A DNA stretch of 64,000 bases from Hymenobacter cyanobacteriorum (GTDB taxonomy: Bacteria; Bacteroidota; Bacteroidia; Cytophagales; Hymenobacteraceae), in the NCBI RefSeq assembly GCF_022631375.1, contig NZ_JALBGC010000001.1, positions 744,001-808,000 of the forward strand. The letters run 5' to 3'. Below the pieces are notes generated by a model, which was not told the DNA's origin, did not search any database, and was given only the letters and a program-made list of their open reading frames with translations. The position numbers and the translations under genes are program-made. Shown here in pieces: positions 16,854-25,759 of the stretch (position 1 is its first letter; every line of letters begins with the position of its first letter).

Positions 16854-19800
16854 ATGAGCCTTTCCTCCGTCAGTATCAACCGCCCGGTACTCGCCATCGT
16901 GATGAGCCTGCTCATTGTGATTTTCGGCGCGATTGGTTTCCGCTCGCTCGCCATCCGCGAGTACCCGAGCGTCGACCCGCCCATCATCACGGTGCAGACC
17001 AGCTACACCGGCGCCTCGGCCGACGTGATTCAGAGCCAGATAACCGAGCCGCTCGAAGAAGGCATCAACGGCATTGCGGGCATCAAAAACCTGTCGAGCA
17101 CCAGCCGCGACGGCGGTAGCAACATTACCGTGGAGTTCGACCTCGACGTGGACCTCGAAGCCGCCGCCAATGACGTGCGCGACAAGGTGTCGAGCGCCCA
17201 GGGCCGCCTGCCGCGCGACGTGGACCCGCCCACCGTGAGCAAGGCCAACGCCGACTCCTCCCCCATCATCCTGAGCTACTTAAGCTCGTCGTCGCGCACC
17301 CTGCTGGAGCTGACGGACTATGCCAACAACGTCCTCAAGGAGCGCCTGCAAACCATTCCCGGCGTGAGTGAAATTCGGGTTTGGGGCGAGCGCAAGTACT
17401 CCATGCGCCTCTGGCTCGACCCGGTGAAGCTGTCGGCGTTGGGCGTGTCGCCGGTGGATGTGCAGCAGGCCCTGGCCCGCGAAAACGTGGAGCTGCCCAG
17501 CGGCGCCGTGCAGGGCCAGAGCACCCAGCTTTCGCTGCGCACCATGGGCCGCCTGGCCTCGGTGAAGGACTTCAACGACCTGATTATCCGCAACGACCCC
17601 ACCTCGCTGGTGCGGTTGAGCGACGTGGGCTACGCCGAGCTTTATCCCGAAAATGACCAGACCATCCTGCGCCGCAACGGCATTCCGATGGTGGCCGTGA
17701 TGGCCATTCCGCAGCCCGGCTCGAATCAGATTGCCATCACCGACGAGTTCAACAAGCGGATGAAGCAATACCAGAACGACTTGCCGAAAGACCTGAAAAT
17801 CAGCACGGGCTTTGACAATTCGGTCTTTATTCGCGCCTCCATCGCTGAGGTGGAGGACACGATTATCGAAGCATTTGTGCTCGTAGTGGTCGTGATTTTC
17901 CTGTTCCTGCGCGACTGGCGCTCCACGCTCATTCCGGTGGTAGCCATTCCGGTATCGCTCATCGGCATCTTCTTCGTGATGGATTTGATGGGCTTCACTA
18001 TCAACGTACTCACGCTGCTAGCTATTGTGCTGGCCATCAGCCTGGTGGTCGATGACGCCATCGTGGTGCTGGAGAATATTTACAGTCGAATCGAGGAAGG
18101 AGAAACACCGCTGGAGGCAGCTAAGAACGGCTCGGCCGAAATCCTGATGGCGGTGGTTTCGACCACGGTGGTGCTGGCGGCGGTGTTTTTGCCGGTGGTG
18201 TTTTTGTCGGGCATCACGGGCAAGCTGTTCCGGGAGTTCGGCATTGTGCTGGCCGGCTCGGTGCTGATTTCGGCCTTTGTGTCGCTCACCCTCACGCCGA
18301 TGATGTGCTCGAAGCTGCTGAAAAAGGGCGGCGACCACAATTGGCTGTACCGCAAGACCGAGCCCTTCTTCCAAAGCCTCACCAACGGCTATCGCAACGC
18401 CCTCATCACCTTCCTCGACCGGCGCTGGCTGGCCTGGGGCCTGGTGGCGCTCACGGGCGTGGGCATCTGGTTTTTCATGAAAGCCCTGCCCTCGGAGCTG
18501 GCGCCGGTAGAGGACCGCAACCGCCTCAGCATTAACGCCAACGCTCCGGAAGGTGCGTCGTTCGAGTACATGGACAACTACATGGCCGACCTGACCAAGG
18601 TGCTGCAGGACAGCTCGGCCCAGGACGCGGACAACATTCTGACCGTGACCTCGCCCGGCGGCGGCAGCAGCGGCGGCGCGGCCAACTCAGCCATCGCCCG
18701 CGTGCTGCTGAAGGACCCCGAAAACCGGCCTCACACCCAACAGCAGCTGGCCGACATCATCACGGGCGCGGTAAAAAAATACACCGGCGCGCGGGTATCG
18801 GTGTCGCAGGACCAGAGCATTAGCTCGGGCGGCGGGGGCGGGCGCGGGGGCGGACTGCCGGTACAGTTTGTGGTGCAAACCCAGGATTTCGAGAAGCTGA
18901 CGGCCGCTGTGCCCAAGTTCCTGGAAGCTGCGCAGGCCGACAAAACCTTCAGCTTCGTGGATGTGAACCTGAAGTTCAACAAGCCCGAGCTGCGCGTGGT
19001 GATTGACCGCGAAAAGGCCCAGAGTCTGGGCGTGAGCGTGCAGGACATTTCGCAAACGCTGCAGGCCGGCCTGAGCGGGCAGCGTTACGGCTACTTCATC
19101 CGCAATGGCAAGCAGTACCAGATTATCGGCCAGGTGGCGCGCGAAAACCGCAACCAGCCGCTCGACGTGCGCACCCTGAACGTGAAGAGCCGCACCGGCA
19201 AGCTCGTGCAGCTCGACAACGTGATTACGCTGGTGGAGAAAAGCACCCCGCCGCAGCTCTACCGCTTCAACCGCTACAACGCGGCCACGTTCTCGGCTTC
19301 GCTGGCCAAGGGCAAAACCCTGGGCGAAGGCATTGCCGCCATGCAGGCCATTGCCGACAAAAACCTGGACGACACGTTCTCGACCGCGCTGGCGGGCCAG
19401 TCGCGCGACTTTGCCGAAAGCTCCTCCTCGGTGCTCTTCGCCTTCGGCCTGGCCTTGGTGCTGATTTACCTGATTCTGGCCGCGCAGTTCGAGAGCTTCC
19501 GCGACCCCGGCATCATCATGGTGACAGTGCCGCTGGCTCTGGCCGGCGCGCTGTTCAGCCTCTGGTACTTCAACCAGACGATGAATCTGTTCTCGCAAAT
19601 CGGCATCATCATGCTGGTGGGCCTCGTCACCAAAAACGGTATTCTCATCGTGGAATTCGCCAACCAGAGCGTGGAGAAAGGCGCCGACTACATGACCGGC
19701 CTGATTGAAGGCTCGGCCGCCCGTTTCCGGCCCATTCTGATGACCAGCTTGTGCGCCGTGCTTGGCATTCTGCCCATTGCCATGGCGCAGGGGGCGGGCG

Positions 19801-19961
19801 CGCTGGGCCGCCGGGCCATGGGCATCGGCGTGGTGGGCGGGCTGCTGTTTGCCACCGGTCTCACACTGTTTGTGGTGCCGGTGATGTACTCGTATTTCGC
19901 TACGGCGAAAAAGCACAAGCCCAAAGTGGCCGAGGGCGAAAAGCAGCCGGTAGCGGCATAA
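16854..19961 (+). CDS. RND multidrug efflux pump, inner-membrane subunit (HAE1/AcrB-like)
   Basis: 1035 aa, the normal length for hydrophobe/amphiphile RND pumps. Proton-driven antiporter with 12 transmembrane helices and two large periplasmic loops. The N-terminal helix starts SINRPVLAIVMSLLIVIFG. The proton-relay aspartates are present as Asp400-Asp401 in LVVDDAIVVLENI, and the conserved GIIMLVGLVTKNGILIVEF lies in the second half. A Gly-rich insertion (SSGGGGGRGGG, about 655-665) interrupts the second porter region. Flanked by its adaptor (upstream) and TolC (downstream), both in the same direction; palindromes separate all three genes. Substrate not predictable. Confidence 0.95.
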   Translation: MSLSSVSINRPVLAIVMSLLIVIFGAIGFRSLAIREYPSVDPPIITVQTSYTGASADVIQSQITEPLEEGINGIAGIKNLSSTSRDGGSNITVEFDLDVDLEAAANDVRDKVSSAQGRLPRDVDPPTVSKANADSSPIILSYLSSSSRTLLELTDYANNVLKERLQTIPGVSEIRVWGERKYSMRLWLDPVKLSALGVSPVDVQQALARENVELPSGAVQGQSTQLSLRTMGRLASVKDFNDLIIRNDPTSLVRLSDVGYAELYPENDQTILRRNGIPMVAVMAIPQPGSNQIAITDEFNKRMKQYQNDLPKDLKISTGFDNSVFIRASIAEVEDTIIEAFVLVVVVIFLFLRDWRSTLIPVVAIPVSLIGIFFVMDLMGFTINVLTLLAIVLAISLVVDDAIVVLENIYSRIEEGETPLEAAKNGSAEILMAVVSTTVVLAAVFLPVVFLSGITGKLFREFGIVLAGSVLISAFVSLTLTPMMCSKLLKKGGDHNWLYRKTEPFFQSLTNGYRNALITFLDRRWLAWGLVALTGVGIWFFMKALPSELAPVEDRNRLSINANAPEGASFEYMDNYMADLTKVLQDSSAQDADNILTVTSPGGGSSGGAANSAIARVLLKDPENRPHTQQQLADIITGAVKKYTGARVSVSQDQSISSGGGGGRGGGLPVQFVVQTQDFEKLTAAVPKFLEAAQADKTFSFVDVNLKFNKPELRVVIDREKAQSLGVSVQDISQTLQAGLSGQRYGYFIRNGKQYQIIGQVARENRNQPLDVRTLNVKSRTGKLVQLDNVITLVEKSTPPQLYRFNRYNAATFSASLAKGKTLGEGIAAMQAIADKNLDDTFSTALAGQSRDFAESSSSVLFAFGLALVLIYLILAAQFESFRDPGIIMVTVPLALAGALFSLWYFNQTMNLFSQIGIIMLVGLVTKNGILIVEFANQSVEKGADYMTGLIEGSAARFRPILMTSLCAVLGILPIAMAQGAGALGRRAMGIGVVGGLLFATGLTLFVVPVMYSYFATAKKHKPKVAEGEKQPVAA

Positions 19962-19974
19962 CCTCGAACGTCCC

Positions 19975-20110
19975 ACTCCCCTCCTTACCAAGGAGGGGAC
20001 ATTTTCGCGAAGCGAAAATTGGGGTGATTGTGGCGTCAGGGCCGTTTGATGCCACAACCACCCCAATTTCAACTTCGCTGAAACATCCCCTCTTTGGTAA
20101 GGAGGGGAGT
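19975..20110. repeat. Long palindrome, CTCCTTACCAAGGAGGGGA family
   Basis: 136-bp imperfect palindrome. The outer arms ACTCCCCTCCTTACCAA and TTGGTAAGGAGGGGAGT are exact complements; inner segments (TTCGCGAAGCGAAAATTGGGG and its partner CCCCAATTTCAACTTCGC) also pair with mismatches, and the core GTGGCGTCA/TGATGCCAC pairs partly. It lies between the pump and TolC genes. Unrelated in sequence to the GTCAT-type palindromes. Confidence 0.82.
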
Positions 20111-20131
20111 TTTGTTCTGATTCCCTCGTCA

Positions 20132-21505
20132 ATGAAATTCCTGAAGTTCCTTTTTCTCCTCCTTCCCTTCGCCAGCCGGGCGCAGCTGCCCGTGGCCCAG
20201 CCGCGCCAGCTGCAGAAGCCGGCCACCGTGCCGGCCGCGCCGCCATTGTCGTTGCAGGAAGCCATTGCGGCGGCGCTGCAGCACAACTACGGCATCCTGA
20301 TTTCGCGGCAGGACGAGCAGATTAGCCGCAACAACGTGACGCGCGGCAACGCCGGCCAGCTGCCCGTGGTGAACGGCAACCTGACCCGCAACTTCAACAT
20401 CAACAACGTGCGGCAGGAGTCGTCGGCGCGCCCCGAAGCCAGCGTGGCCAACCGGGCGCAGTCCAACCTGTTCAACACGAACGTGGCGGCGACGTGGACG
20501 ATTTTCGACGGCCTCGGCATGTTCTACGCCTACGACCGGCTGAAAGCGCTGCGGGGCCAGCAGCAGGAAATTACGCGAGCCACCGTGGAGGAAACCGTGG
20601 AGGATGTGGCCAACGCCTATTTCGACGTGGTGCGTCAGGCCGGCAAAATCACCTCGCTGGAGGAAGCGCTGAAAATTGGCCAGGCCCGCATCGACCTCAC
20701 CCAGGCGCAGGTCGACGTAGGGGTAAGCGCCAAAGTGGAGGTGCTCACGGCCCGCGTCGACTACAACGCCGACCGCAGCCTGCTGCTGCAGCAGCAACAG
20801 GCCCTTACGGCCGCCAAAATCACGCTCAACAACTTGCTGGGCCGCAACCCGCGCCTCGATTTTCAGCCCAGCGACAGCCTTACCGTCACACGCGACCTGC
20901 GCGAGGACGTTATCACGGCTGGCATCAAGGCCAACAACCCGCGGCTGGCGCAGGCCCGGCGCGGGGTCGACGTGGCCGCCTACGACCGCAAGCTGGTGAC
21001 GGCTTCCCGCTTTCCGCAGCTGGGCCTCACCAGTGGCTACGTGTTCAACCGCAACGTGAACGGGGCGGCTTTTTTCGGCAACCAACTGGTAACCAACACC
21101 GGCCAGACCTACGGCCTGAACTACGGCCTTGTGGCTTCCGTGCCGATTTTCAACGGCTTCAACATTCGCCGCCAAGAGCAGAACGCCCGCGTGGTGGAAG
21201 AACAGCGCCGCCTGCAGCTCGACCAGACCGGGCTGCAGCTCGATGCCGATGCCGCCACCGCTTTCGCCCAGTACCAGAACTACCTGCAGCTGCTCGACCT
21301 CGAAGAAACCAACATCCAGCTGGCCCGCCAGAACGTGGACATTGCCTTGGAGCGCTACCGCCTGGGCCTGCTCACGCCATTAGCCCTGCGCGAAGCCCAG
21401 CGCAACGAGCTCGACGCCGAAACCCGCCTGCTCGATATTCGCTACGCGGCCAAGCAAGCCGAGCTGGCCCTGCGCCGCCTGAGCGGCGAGTTGGTGCGGG
21501 AGTAA
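20132..21505 (+). CDS. TolC family outer-membrane efflux channel
   Basis: 457 aa from the ATG at 20132, which gives a signal peptide (MKFLKFLFLLLPFASRAQ). It is made of two OEP repeats of long coiled-coil helices, with LSLQEAIAAALQHNYGI at the start of the first and a second half with GLVASVPIFNGFNIRR and ERYRLGLLTPLALREAQRN. It forms the outer-membrane duct for the adaptor and pump encoded upstream. The frame is open for 381 nt further upstream, but that stretch is the end of the pump gene plus the palindrome. A composite palindrome with a terminator hairpin follows. Confidence 0.93.
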   Translation: MKFLKFLFLLLPFASRAQLPVAQPRQLQKPATVPAAPPLSLQEAIAAALQHNYGILISRQDEQISRNNVTRGNAGQLPVVNGNLTRNFNINNVRQESSARPEASVANRAQSNLFNTNVAATWTIFDGLGMFYAYDRLKALRGQQQEITRATVEETVEDVANAYFDVVRQAGKITSLEEALKIGQARIDLTQAQVDVGVSAKVEVLTARVDYNADRSLLLQQQQALTAAKITLNNLLGRNPRLDFQPSDSLTVTRDLREDVITAGIKANNPRLAQARRGVDVAAYDRKLVTASRFPQLGLTSGYVFNRNVNGAAFFGNQLVTNTGQTYGLNYGLVASVPIFNGFNIRRQEQNARVVEEQRRLQLDQTGLQLDADAATAFAQYQNYLQLLDLEETNIQLARQNVDIALERYRLGLLTPLALREAQRNELDAETRLLDIRYAAKQAELALRRLSGELVRE

Positions 21506-21519
21506 GCGCCCATCTCCGT

Positions 21520-21696
21520 CTGTCATTGCGAGCGTGGCGCGGCAATCCTTTCGCTCAACACGACCGACTTAAACGATGTGACAAGCCTTTTTTCCAGAAT
21601 TCAAAAGCCCCGACACTAACCAGTGCCGGGGCTTTTCACATCTTAAGGCTTCCTGCATCGAGCGGAAGGATTGCCATGCTTCGCTCGCAATGACAG
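21520..21696. repeat. Composite palindrome with nested terminator hairpin (copy A)
   Basis: The outer arms CTGTCATTGCGAGCG ... GGCAATCC and GGATTGCC ... CGCTCGCAATGACAG pair. Between them is a second hairpin (21603-21636, AAAAGCCCCG...CGGGGCTTTT with one mismatch). The segment between hairpin and right arm (AAGGCTTCCTGCATCGAGCG) is shared with copy B at 39475. It lies exactly between the convergent TolC and T9SS-protein genes and should terminate transcription from both sides. Confidence 0.87.
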
Positions 21697-21702
21697 ACGA
21701 CG

Positions 21703-22590
21703 TTACTCTTTTACAAACCGCCTGGTTTGCGTGCCGCTTTTGGTCGTGATTTTATAGAAATACGTGCCGGTGGGCAGGCCACTCAAATCCAGCTGCTGAC
21801 GCTGGGAGCCTTTTTCCTGCTGGGTTTTGGGCAGCAGCGTGCGTAGCTTGTTGCCATCCTTGTCGAGCAAATCGATTGATACGGGGCCGGCTTTTTTCAC
21901 CTCATATTCCAATTGCGTAGTGGCGGCGGCCGGGTTTGGGTAGAAGCTGCTGGTGCTCACGCCACGCTCTCCGGGCGCTTCGGCCGGAGCGTTAGGGTCC
22001 ATCAGCAGGAACATAGCGGGCTTGAAGAACCGACGCAGCTGGCCGGGACCCTGGCCGTGCCGACGGCTTTTGGCAGCGGCCAGTTGCTCCTGCTGCTCGG
22101 GCGTGGCATTTTTCGCCACGATGGATTTGATATCAGTTGCCCATTTTTCCTTTTGCGGCTGCACTTCCTGCGCCAATTGGCCGATGGGCTCATCATACCT
22201 CTGAGCCATTTGCGCCACATTCAGCATAATGCCCCGGGCCTGAAAGCGCAGCTGACGTGCCTGCTCCCGCTGGGCTTCGGTGAGCACCGGGCGGGTGCCG
22301 GGCGTGCTGCCAGCGGCCGGCGCGGCGGCCTGGCGCAGGGCGCGCCCCTGCTCTTTCAGCGCTTTCAGTTGGGTGCGGTAGGTGGCCAGTTGGGCGCGGT
22401 CGGCGGCGGTGAGCTGGGGCTCCAGCTTCTGGCGCTGCTGCCGGAGCACGGGCAGCACATTGGCAGCGAAGTAGGCGCGGATTTCGCGCCGGATGGGGCG
22501 CTGTTCGCGGGGCGAGCGACGGGCCAGGCCGGCCACGGTGGCGGCCAGTACCAACAGCAGTACGAGGCTATAAGTGAAGCGGGATTTCAT
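21703..22590 (-). CDS. Exported helical protein with T9SS sorting domain
   Basis: 295 aa from the ATG at 22590, with signal peptide or anchor MKSRFTYSLVLLLVLAATVAG. Residues about 30-200 are charged and helical, with LTAADRAQL and LTEAQREQARQL reminiscent of the LTxxQ motifs of Spy/CpxP-like periplasmic proteins; this likeness is weak. Residues about 213-295 form a type A T9SS C-terminal domain (SSFYPNPAAATTQLEYEV ... LPTGTYFYKI ... RRFVKE), so the protein should be exported across the outer membrane and attached to the cell surface or released. The function of the helical part is unknown. Convergent with TolC. Confidence 0.83.
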   Translation of the reverse strand: MKSRFTYSLVLLLVLAATVAGLARRSPREQRPIRREIRAYFAANVLPVLRQQRQKLEPQLTAADRAQLATYRTQLKALKEQGRALRQAAAPAAGSTPGTRPVLTEAQREQARQLRFQARGIMLNVAQMAQRYDEPIGQLAQEVQPQKEKWATDIKSIVAKNATPEQQEQLAAAKSRRHGQGPGQLRRFFKPAMFLLMDPNAPAEAPGERGVSTSSFYPNPAAATTQLEYEVKKAGPVSIDLLDKDGNKLRTLLPKTQQEKGSQRQQLDLSGLPTGTYFYKITTKSGTQTRRFVKE

Positions 22591-22732
22591 GGAAGGGAAT
22601 GAATAAATAATGAACAAGCAACAAACCTGACCGTCTGACTGCTACCCACCGAACGGGTTTAAGCACCGGGTGCGTTTTTTAGTAAGGGTTACTTATACCT
22701 TCTCATTTCCTTTCGACAGCCACCAAACCCGC

Positions 22733-22793
22733 CTCCAAACTCCACAAAAAAGCCCGTCGCTTTTGGCAACGGGCTTTTTTGTGGAGTTTGGAG
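22733..22793 (-). terminator. Long perfect-stem terminator of the pectinesterase gene
   Basis: CTCCAAACTCCACAAAAAAG, CCCGT, a loop, then ACGGGCTTTTTTGTGGAGTT form a nearly perfect 26-bp stem whose top is a GC-rich terminator with flanking A and T runs. It lies 7 nt after the stop codon of the minus-strand gene at 22800. Confidence 0.85.
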
Positions 22794-22799
22794 GGCACT

Positions 22800-25451
22800 T
22801 TACTGCACCATCACCTTGCGCGCCACCAGCACGCCGCCCATGTCGAGGCGCAGGGTGTAGATGCCGGGAGCCAGCCCGCGCACATCAAATTCGCCTTCGG
22901 CCGACTGGCCAGCGGCCGCGCTCAGCGAGCGGCGCTGCACCACCTGGCCCAGCGCATTGAGCAGCGTGGCCGGCACCGTAGCTGCACCACTCGCCGCCGG
23001 CAGCTGCACCCGGAAAGCGCCTGAGGCCGGGTTCGGGAACAGCTGCACCTGCGCGGCCAGCGTCCGGCTGGCCGTGGTAGCGGTGGCAGTGCTGGCATCG
23101 CCCTTGAAACGCAGATTCTTCAGCAGCGCGTAGCGCGGCGTACCGGTACTGCCGGTGGCGAAATACAGGCGCACGCTCAGCGTTTTGCCAGCCGCCACCG
23201 ATACGCCGCCGCTGGGGTTGGTGGTGCTGGGGCCGCTCAGCGCCACGCGGTAAAGCGTCACGTTGCCGTTCACCTGGTTCAGCAGCGGAAACGACTTATT
23301 GAAGTTGCCGCTGGCCGTGAGGGCCTGCGCGCCGCCAGGGCCGGTTACGCTGGTGATTTCGGTGGAGTCGGCCGGAGCCGTGAAGCCGTTCAACGAGTAC
23401 ACCACAGCCATTTTGGTGCCCGAGCTGGTGTTGTAGAAGCCCGCATTGAACAGCACCGAATCGACGCGCACGGCGCTGCCGCCGGCGGGCACGCTCAGCG
23501 TGAACTGCTCGTAGTACATGCGGTTCAGGTTGCCACCTACCGAGCTCCAGGTACCGTCGCCGTTGGCAGTGGGCCCGAAGGCCTGGCCGTAGAGGTTGGA
23601 GTAAGCCGGCGCTGCAGCCAGCGTAGTACCATTGGATACGTACAGACGCTTGAGTGTAGGCGTCGTGGCTGTCACGCGGCTGCTGCGGGCCTGGGCGCTG
23701 TCGGCATTGTTCACGCGCAGTGGCCAGTATTCCAATACGTTCGATGTGGTGGTAGGCGCCACAATGGCCGTGCCGCTCAGGGCCACGCGCACGGTGGTGG
23801 CGTTGGTGCTGGTGAGGGTGAGGTTGCCGGTGTAGGAGCCGGCCGTGGCAGCGTTCAGCCGCACGTAGACCGGCGTGCTGGCCACCGCACCGGTGGTGGG
23901 CGTCAGGCTCACGGTGCTGGCGTAGGTGCCGCCCGAAGTCAGCGAAACCTGGTAACTGGTGGGGGCCGTCACGGTCACGGTGCCGGCCAAATCGGTGCCC
24001 GACACAGCCACGCTCTGGGCCGGCGAGGGCGTGCCCAGCTGCTGCGTGAAGCTGCCCACGCTGCCACCCGCCGCCACCGTGGGCGCGCTGCTGATGGTGG
24101 CGGTATCGGAAGAAATCTGAGCCGCGGCGGCGCTGCCGCGCACGAAGTATTTCGACAGGCTGCCCGACGCCGGAATGGCTTCCGAATACGAGTAATTGAA
24201 CACCGTGTCGCTGGGCTCGGTCTGGGTGGCGACTACCGCGAACGCGCCCAGCGCGGCGGGCGGCGTGGCCGTGGCGCGATATACGCTCAGCACGTCGCCG
24301 GCAATGGGGAAGCTGGTGTTCCAGGTAAAGGCCGAAGTCGTAGCGCCTTTCGTGCCTTTGAAGTTGTTGACGATAACCGAGCGCACAAAGGGCGTGGCGC
24401 AGTCAATCAGCGCGCAGGGGTCCCAGCTGCCCAGGATATTGGCCTTGGTGTAAGTGGCGGCTTCGGCCGCCGTGAGTTGCGACGAGGGCTGCACGGGCGT
24501 CAGGCCCTGGCCCGAGAGCACGCGGCTACTCACTTTGATGGCCTTGCCATTGAAGTGCGTGTTCTGGTATTCAACAAAATACGAGTCGCGGATGGTGGCC
24601 GTGCCCGCCGAGCTGGTCGGCGCCCAGCCCTCGTCCAGAATCAGCGGCGTGCTCAGGTTGCAGTTCAGGAAAGCCGCTTTGGGGTTGGCCTGCCAGGGGC
24701 GGCCAAGGTCGTAGGCGGTGCCACCGGCCACCGAGTGCCCGGTCACGTTGCAGCTCTTGAACACGAAGCCGAACGCCTGCCCGGCCGGCGTGTTGGGCAC
24801 GGCGATGAAGGAAGTGGAGGTCGTGGCCTTGTTCTTCGCGTAGATGTTGCAGCTCTCGAACAAAGCGGCGGCGCTACCGAAAATGAAATCCGTGTTGCCC
24901 TCAATGTAGCAGTTTAGAAAGTACTGGTGCGGCGTGCCGCTGCCTTTCAGGTACATGGTATCCTGGTTGCCGAGGAAGCGGCAGTTGCGGAAGGCAGCCC
25001 GGTCGGCATTCACCAGAATGGCCACGGCCTGCCCGCCCGAGGAAGCCTCGCCGAACGAGTTTTCAAACGTCAGGTTCAGCGCCGAAAAGTCGGTGGCGTT
25101 GATGGTGACCGAAGCCGAGTTCTGGGTGCCCAGCGCTACCCCGCCCACCAGCGTGCCGGCCGAGTTGTTGTAGGTGAGCACGGTGTTGCCCACGCTCTCG
25201 CCCACCAGCTGGATGAAGGGCTTGGTGGCGGGCACGTTCACTACTTCCTTGTAGCGGCCGTTTTTGATGAAGATGGTGAAAACGGCCGTGCGGCCGGCCG
25301 GCGCCGCGTCGATGGCGGCCTGCACGGTGGTGTAGTTGCCGGTGCCGTCTTTGGCCACCGTGAGGTCGTAGGCGAATAGCCGGGAGGTGCAAGCCAGTAG
25401 CAGCAGCAGGGCACTGACGAGGCTCAGGCGTTGGGTAACGGGTTGGTTCAT
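22800..25451 (-). CDS. Secreted pectinesterase (CE8) with T9SS sorting domain
   Basis: 883 aa. The signal peptide (MNQPVTQRLSLVSALLLLLA) is followed by a right-handed beta-helix pectin methylesterase domain to about residue 340. Conserved catalytic motifs are GNQDTMYL (about 160-167), NTDFIFGSA (about 186-194) and DLGRPW (about 247-252), giving the expected Asp/Asp/Arg set. It removes methyl esters from pectin. After it come a domain with ASVYRATATPP-like fibronectin character, an Ig-like repeat around 500-600, a sandwich domain of about 200 residues, and a C-terminal T9SS domain (LFPNPASGAFRVQLP ... GIYTLRLDM). No other pectin genes are nearby, so it is a stand-alone secreted enzyme. Confidence 0.9.
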   Translation of the reverse strand: MNQPVTQRLSLVSALLLLLACTSRLFAYDLTVAKDGTGNYTTVQAAIDAAPAGRTAVFTIFIKNGRYKEVVNVPATKPFIQLVGESVGNTVLTYNNSAGTLVGGVALGTQNSASVTINATDFSALNLTFENSFGEASSGGQAVAILVNADRAAFRNCRFLGNQDTMYLKGSGTPHQYFLNCYIEGNTDFIFGSAAALFESCNIYAKNKATTSTSFIAVPNTPAGQAFGFVFKSCNVTGHSVAGGTAYDLGRPWQANPKAAFLNCNLSTPLILDEGWAPTSSAGTATIRDSYFVEYQNTHFNGKAIKVSSRVLSGQGLTPVQPSSQLTAAEAATYTKANILGSWDPCALIDCATPFVRSVIVNNFKGTKGATTSAFTWNTSFPIAGDVLSVYRATATPPAALGAFAVVATQTEPSDTVFNYSYSEAIPASGSLSKYFVRGSAAAAQISSDTATISSAPTVAAGGSVGSFTQQLGTPSPAQSVAVSGTDLAGTVTVTAPTSYQVSLTSGGTYASTVSLTPTTGAVASTPVYVRLNAATAGSYTGNLTLTSTNATTVRVALSGTAIVAPTTTSNVLEYWPLRVNNADSAQARSSRVTATTPTLKRLYVSNGTTLAAAPAYSNLYGQAFGPTANGDGTWSSVGGNLNRMYYEQFTLSVPAGGSAVRVDSVLFNAGFYNTSSGTKMAVVYSLNGFTAPADSTEITSVTGPGGAQALTASGNFNKSFPLLNQVNGNVTLYRVALSGPSTTNPSGGVSVAAGKTLSVRLYFATGSTGTPRYALLKNLRFKGDASTATATTASRTLAAQVQLFPNPASGAFRVQLPAASGAATVPATLLNALGQVVQRRSLSAAAGQSAEGEFDVRGLAPGIYTLRLDMGGVLVARKVMVQ

Positions 25452-25759
25452 GGAATGGAAAACAGCGTGGGAATTAGACCGGAATGCCCCTTGGGCCGAA
25501 GAAAGGTACACTGACCTTCAAGCCCTTCCGGCCGTCAAAACCCGACTAAATCTGCGCAATCGTTGCCGGGAACGATGCCAGCCCATCCGTAGTAAATCCG
25601 CCACCGGCGGCAACGCCACTAGTCGGCTTCAATTGCTCCAACGGCTCCCCTACCCGCTGCCCCTCCGGCTTTCCGGGCGGCGGGGCCCGACACAAAAAAA
25701 CCCGCTGCAGTAATGCAGCGGGCTCTTCTCGCAGGAGTGGGCGTTGCGGCCCGGCTTCG
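25452..25759. other. 308-nt gap between two T9SS-protein genes
   Basis: No credible gene. It holds the terminator of the downstream-reading IPT gene at 25692-25724 and the promoter region of the pectinesterase gene. On the minus strand a TACCTTTC box (25501-25508) resembles TAnnTTTG. The rest is GC-rich and featureless. Confidence 0.5.
25692..25724 (-). terminator. Terminator of the IPT-repeat protein gene
   Basis: Minus strand: CCCGCTGCATTACTGCAGCGGG followed by seven T. It lies about 35 nt after the stop codon at 25760. Confidence 0.85.

Noticed and set aside
18687-20246. Minus-strand open frame of about 520 codons over the end of the efflux pump
   Set aside because: It crosses the palindrome at 19975 and mirrors the pump; no start context and no domain.
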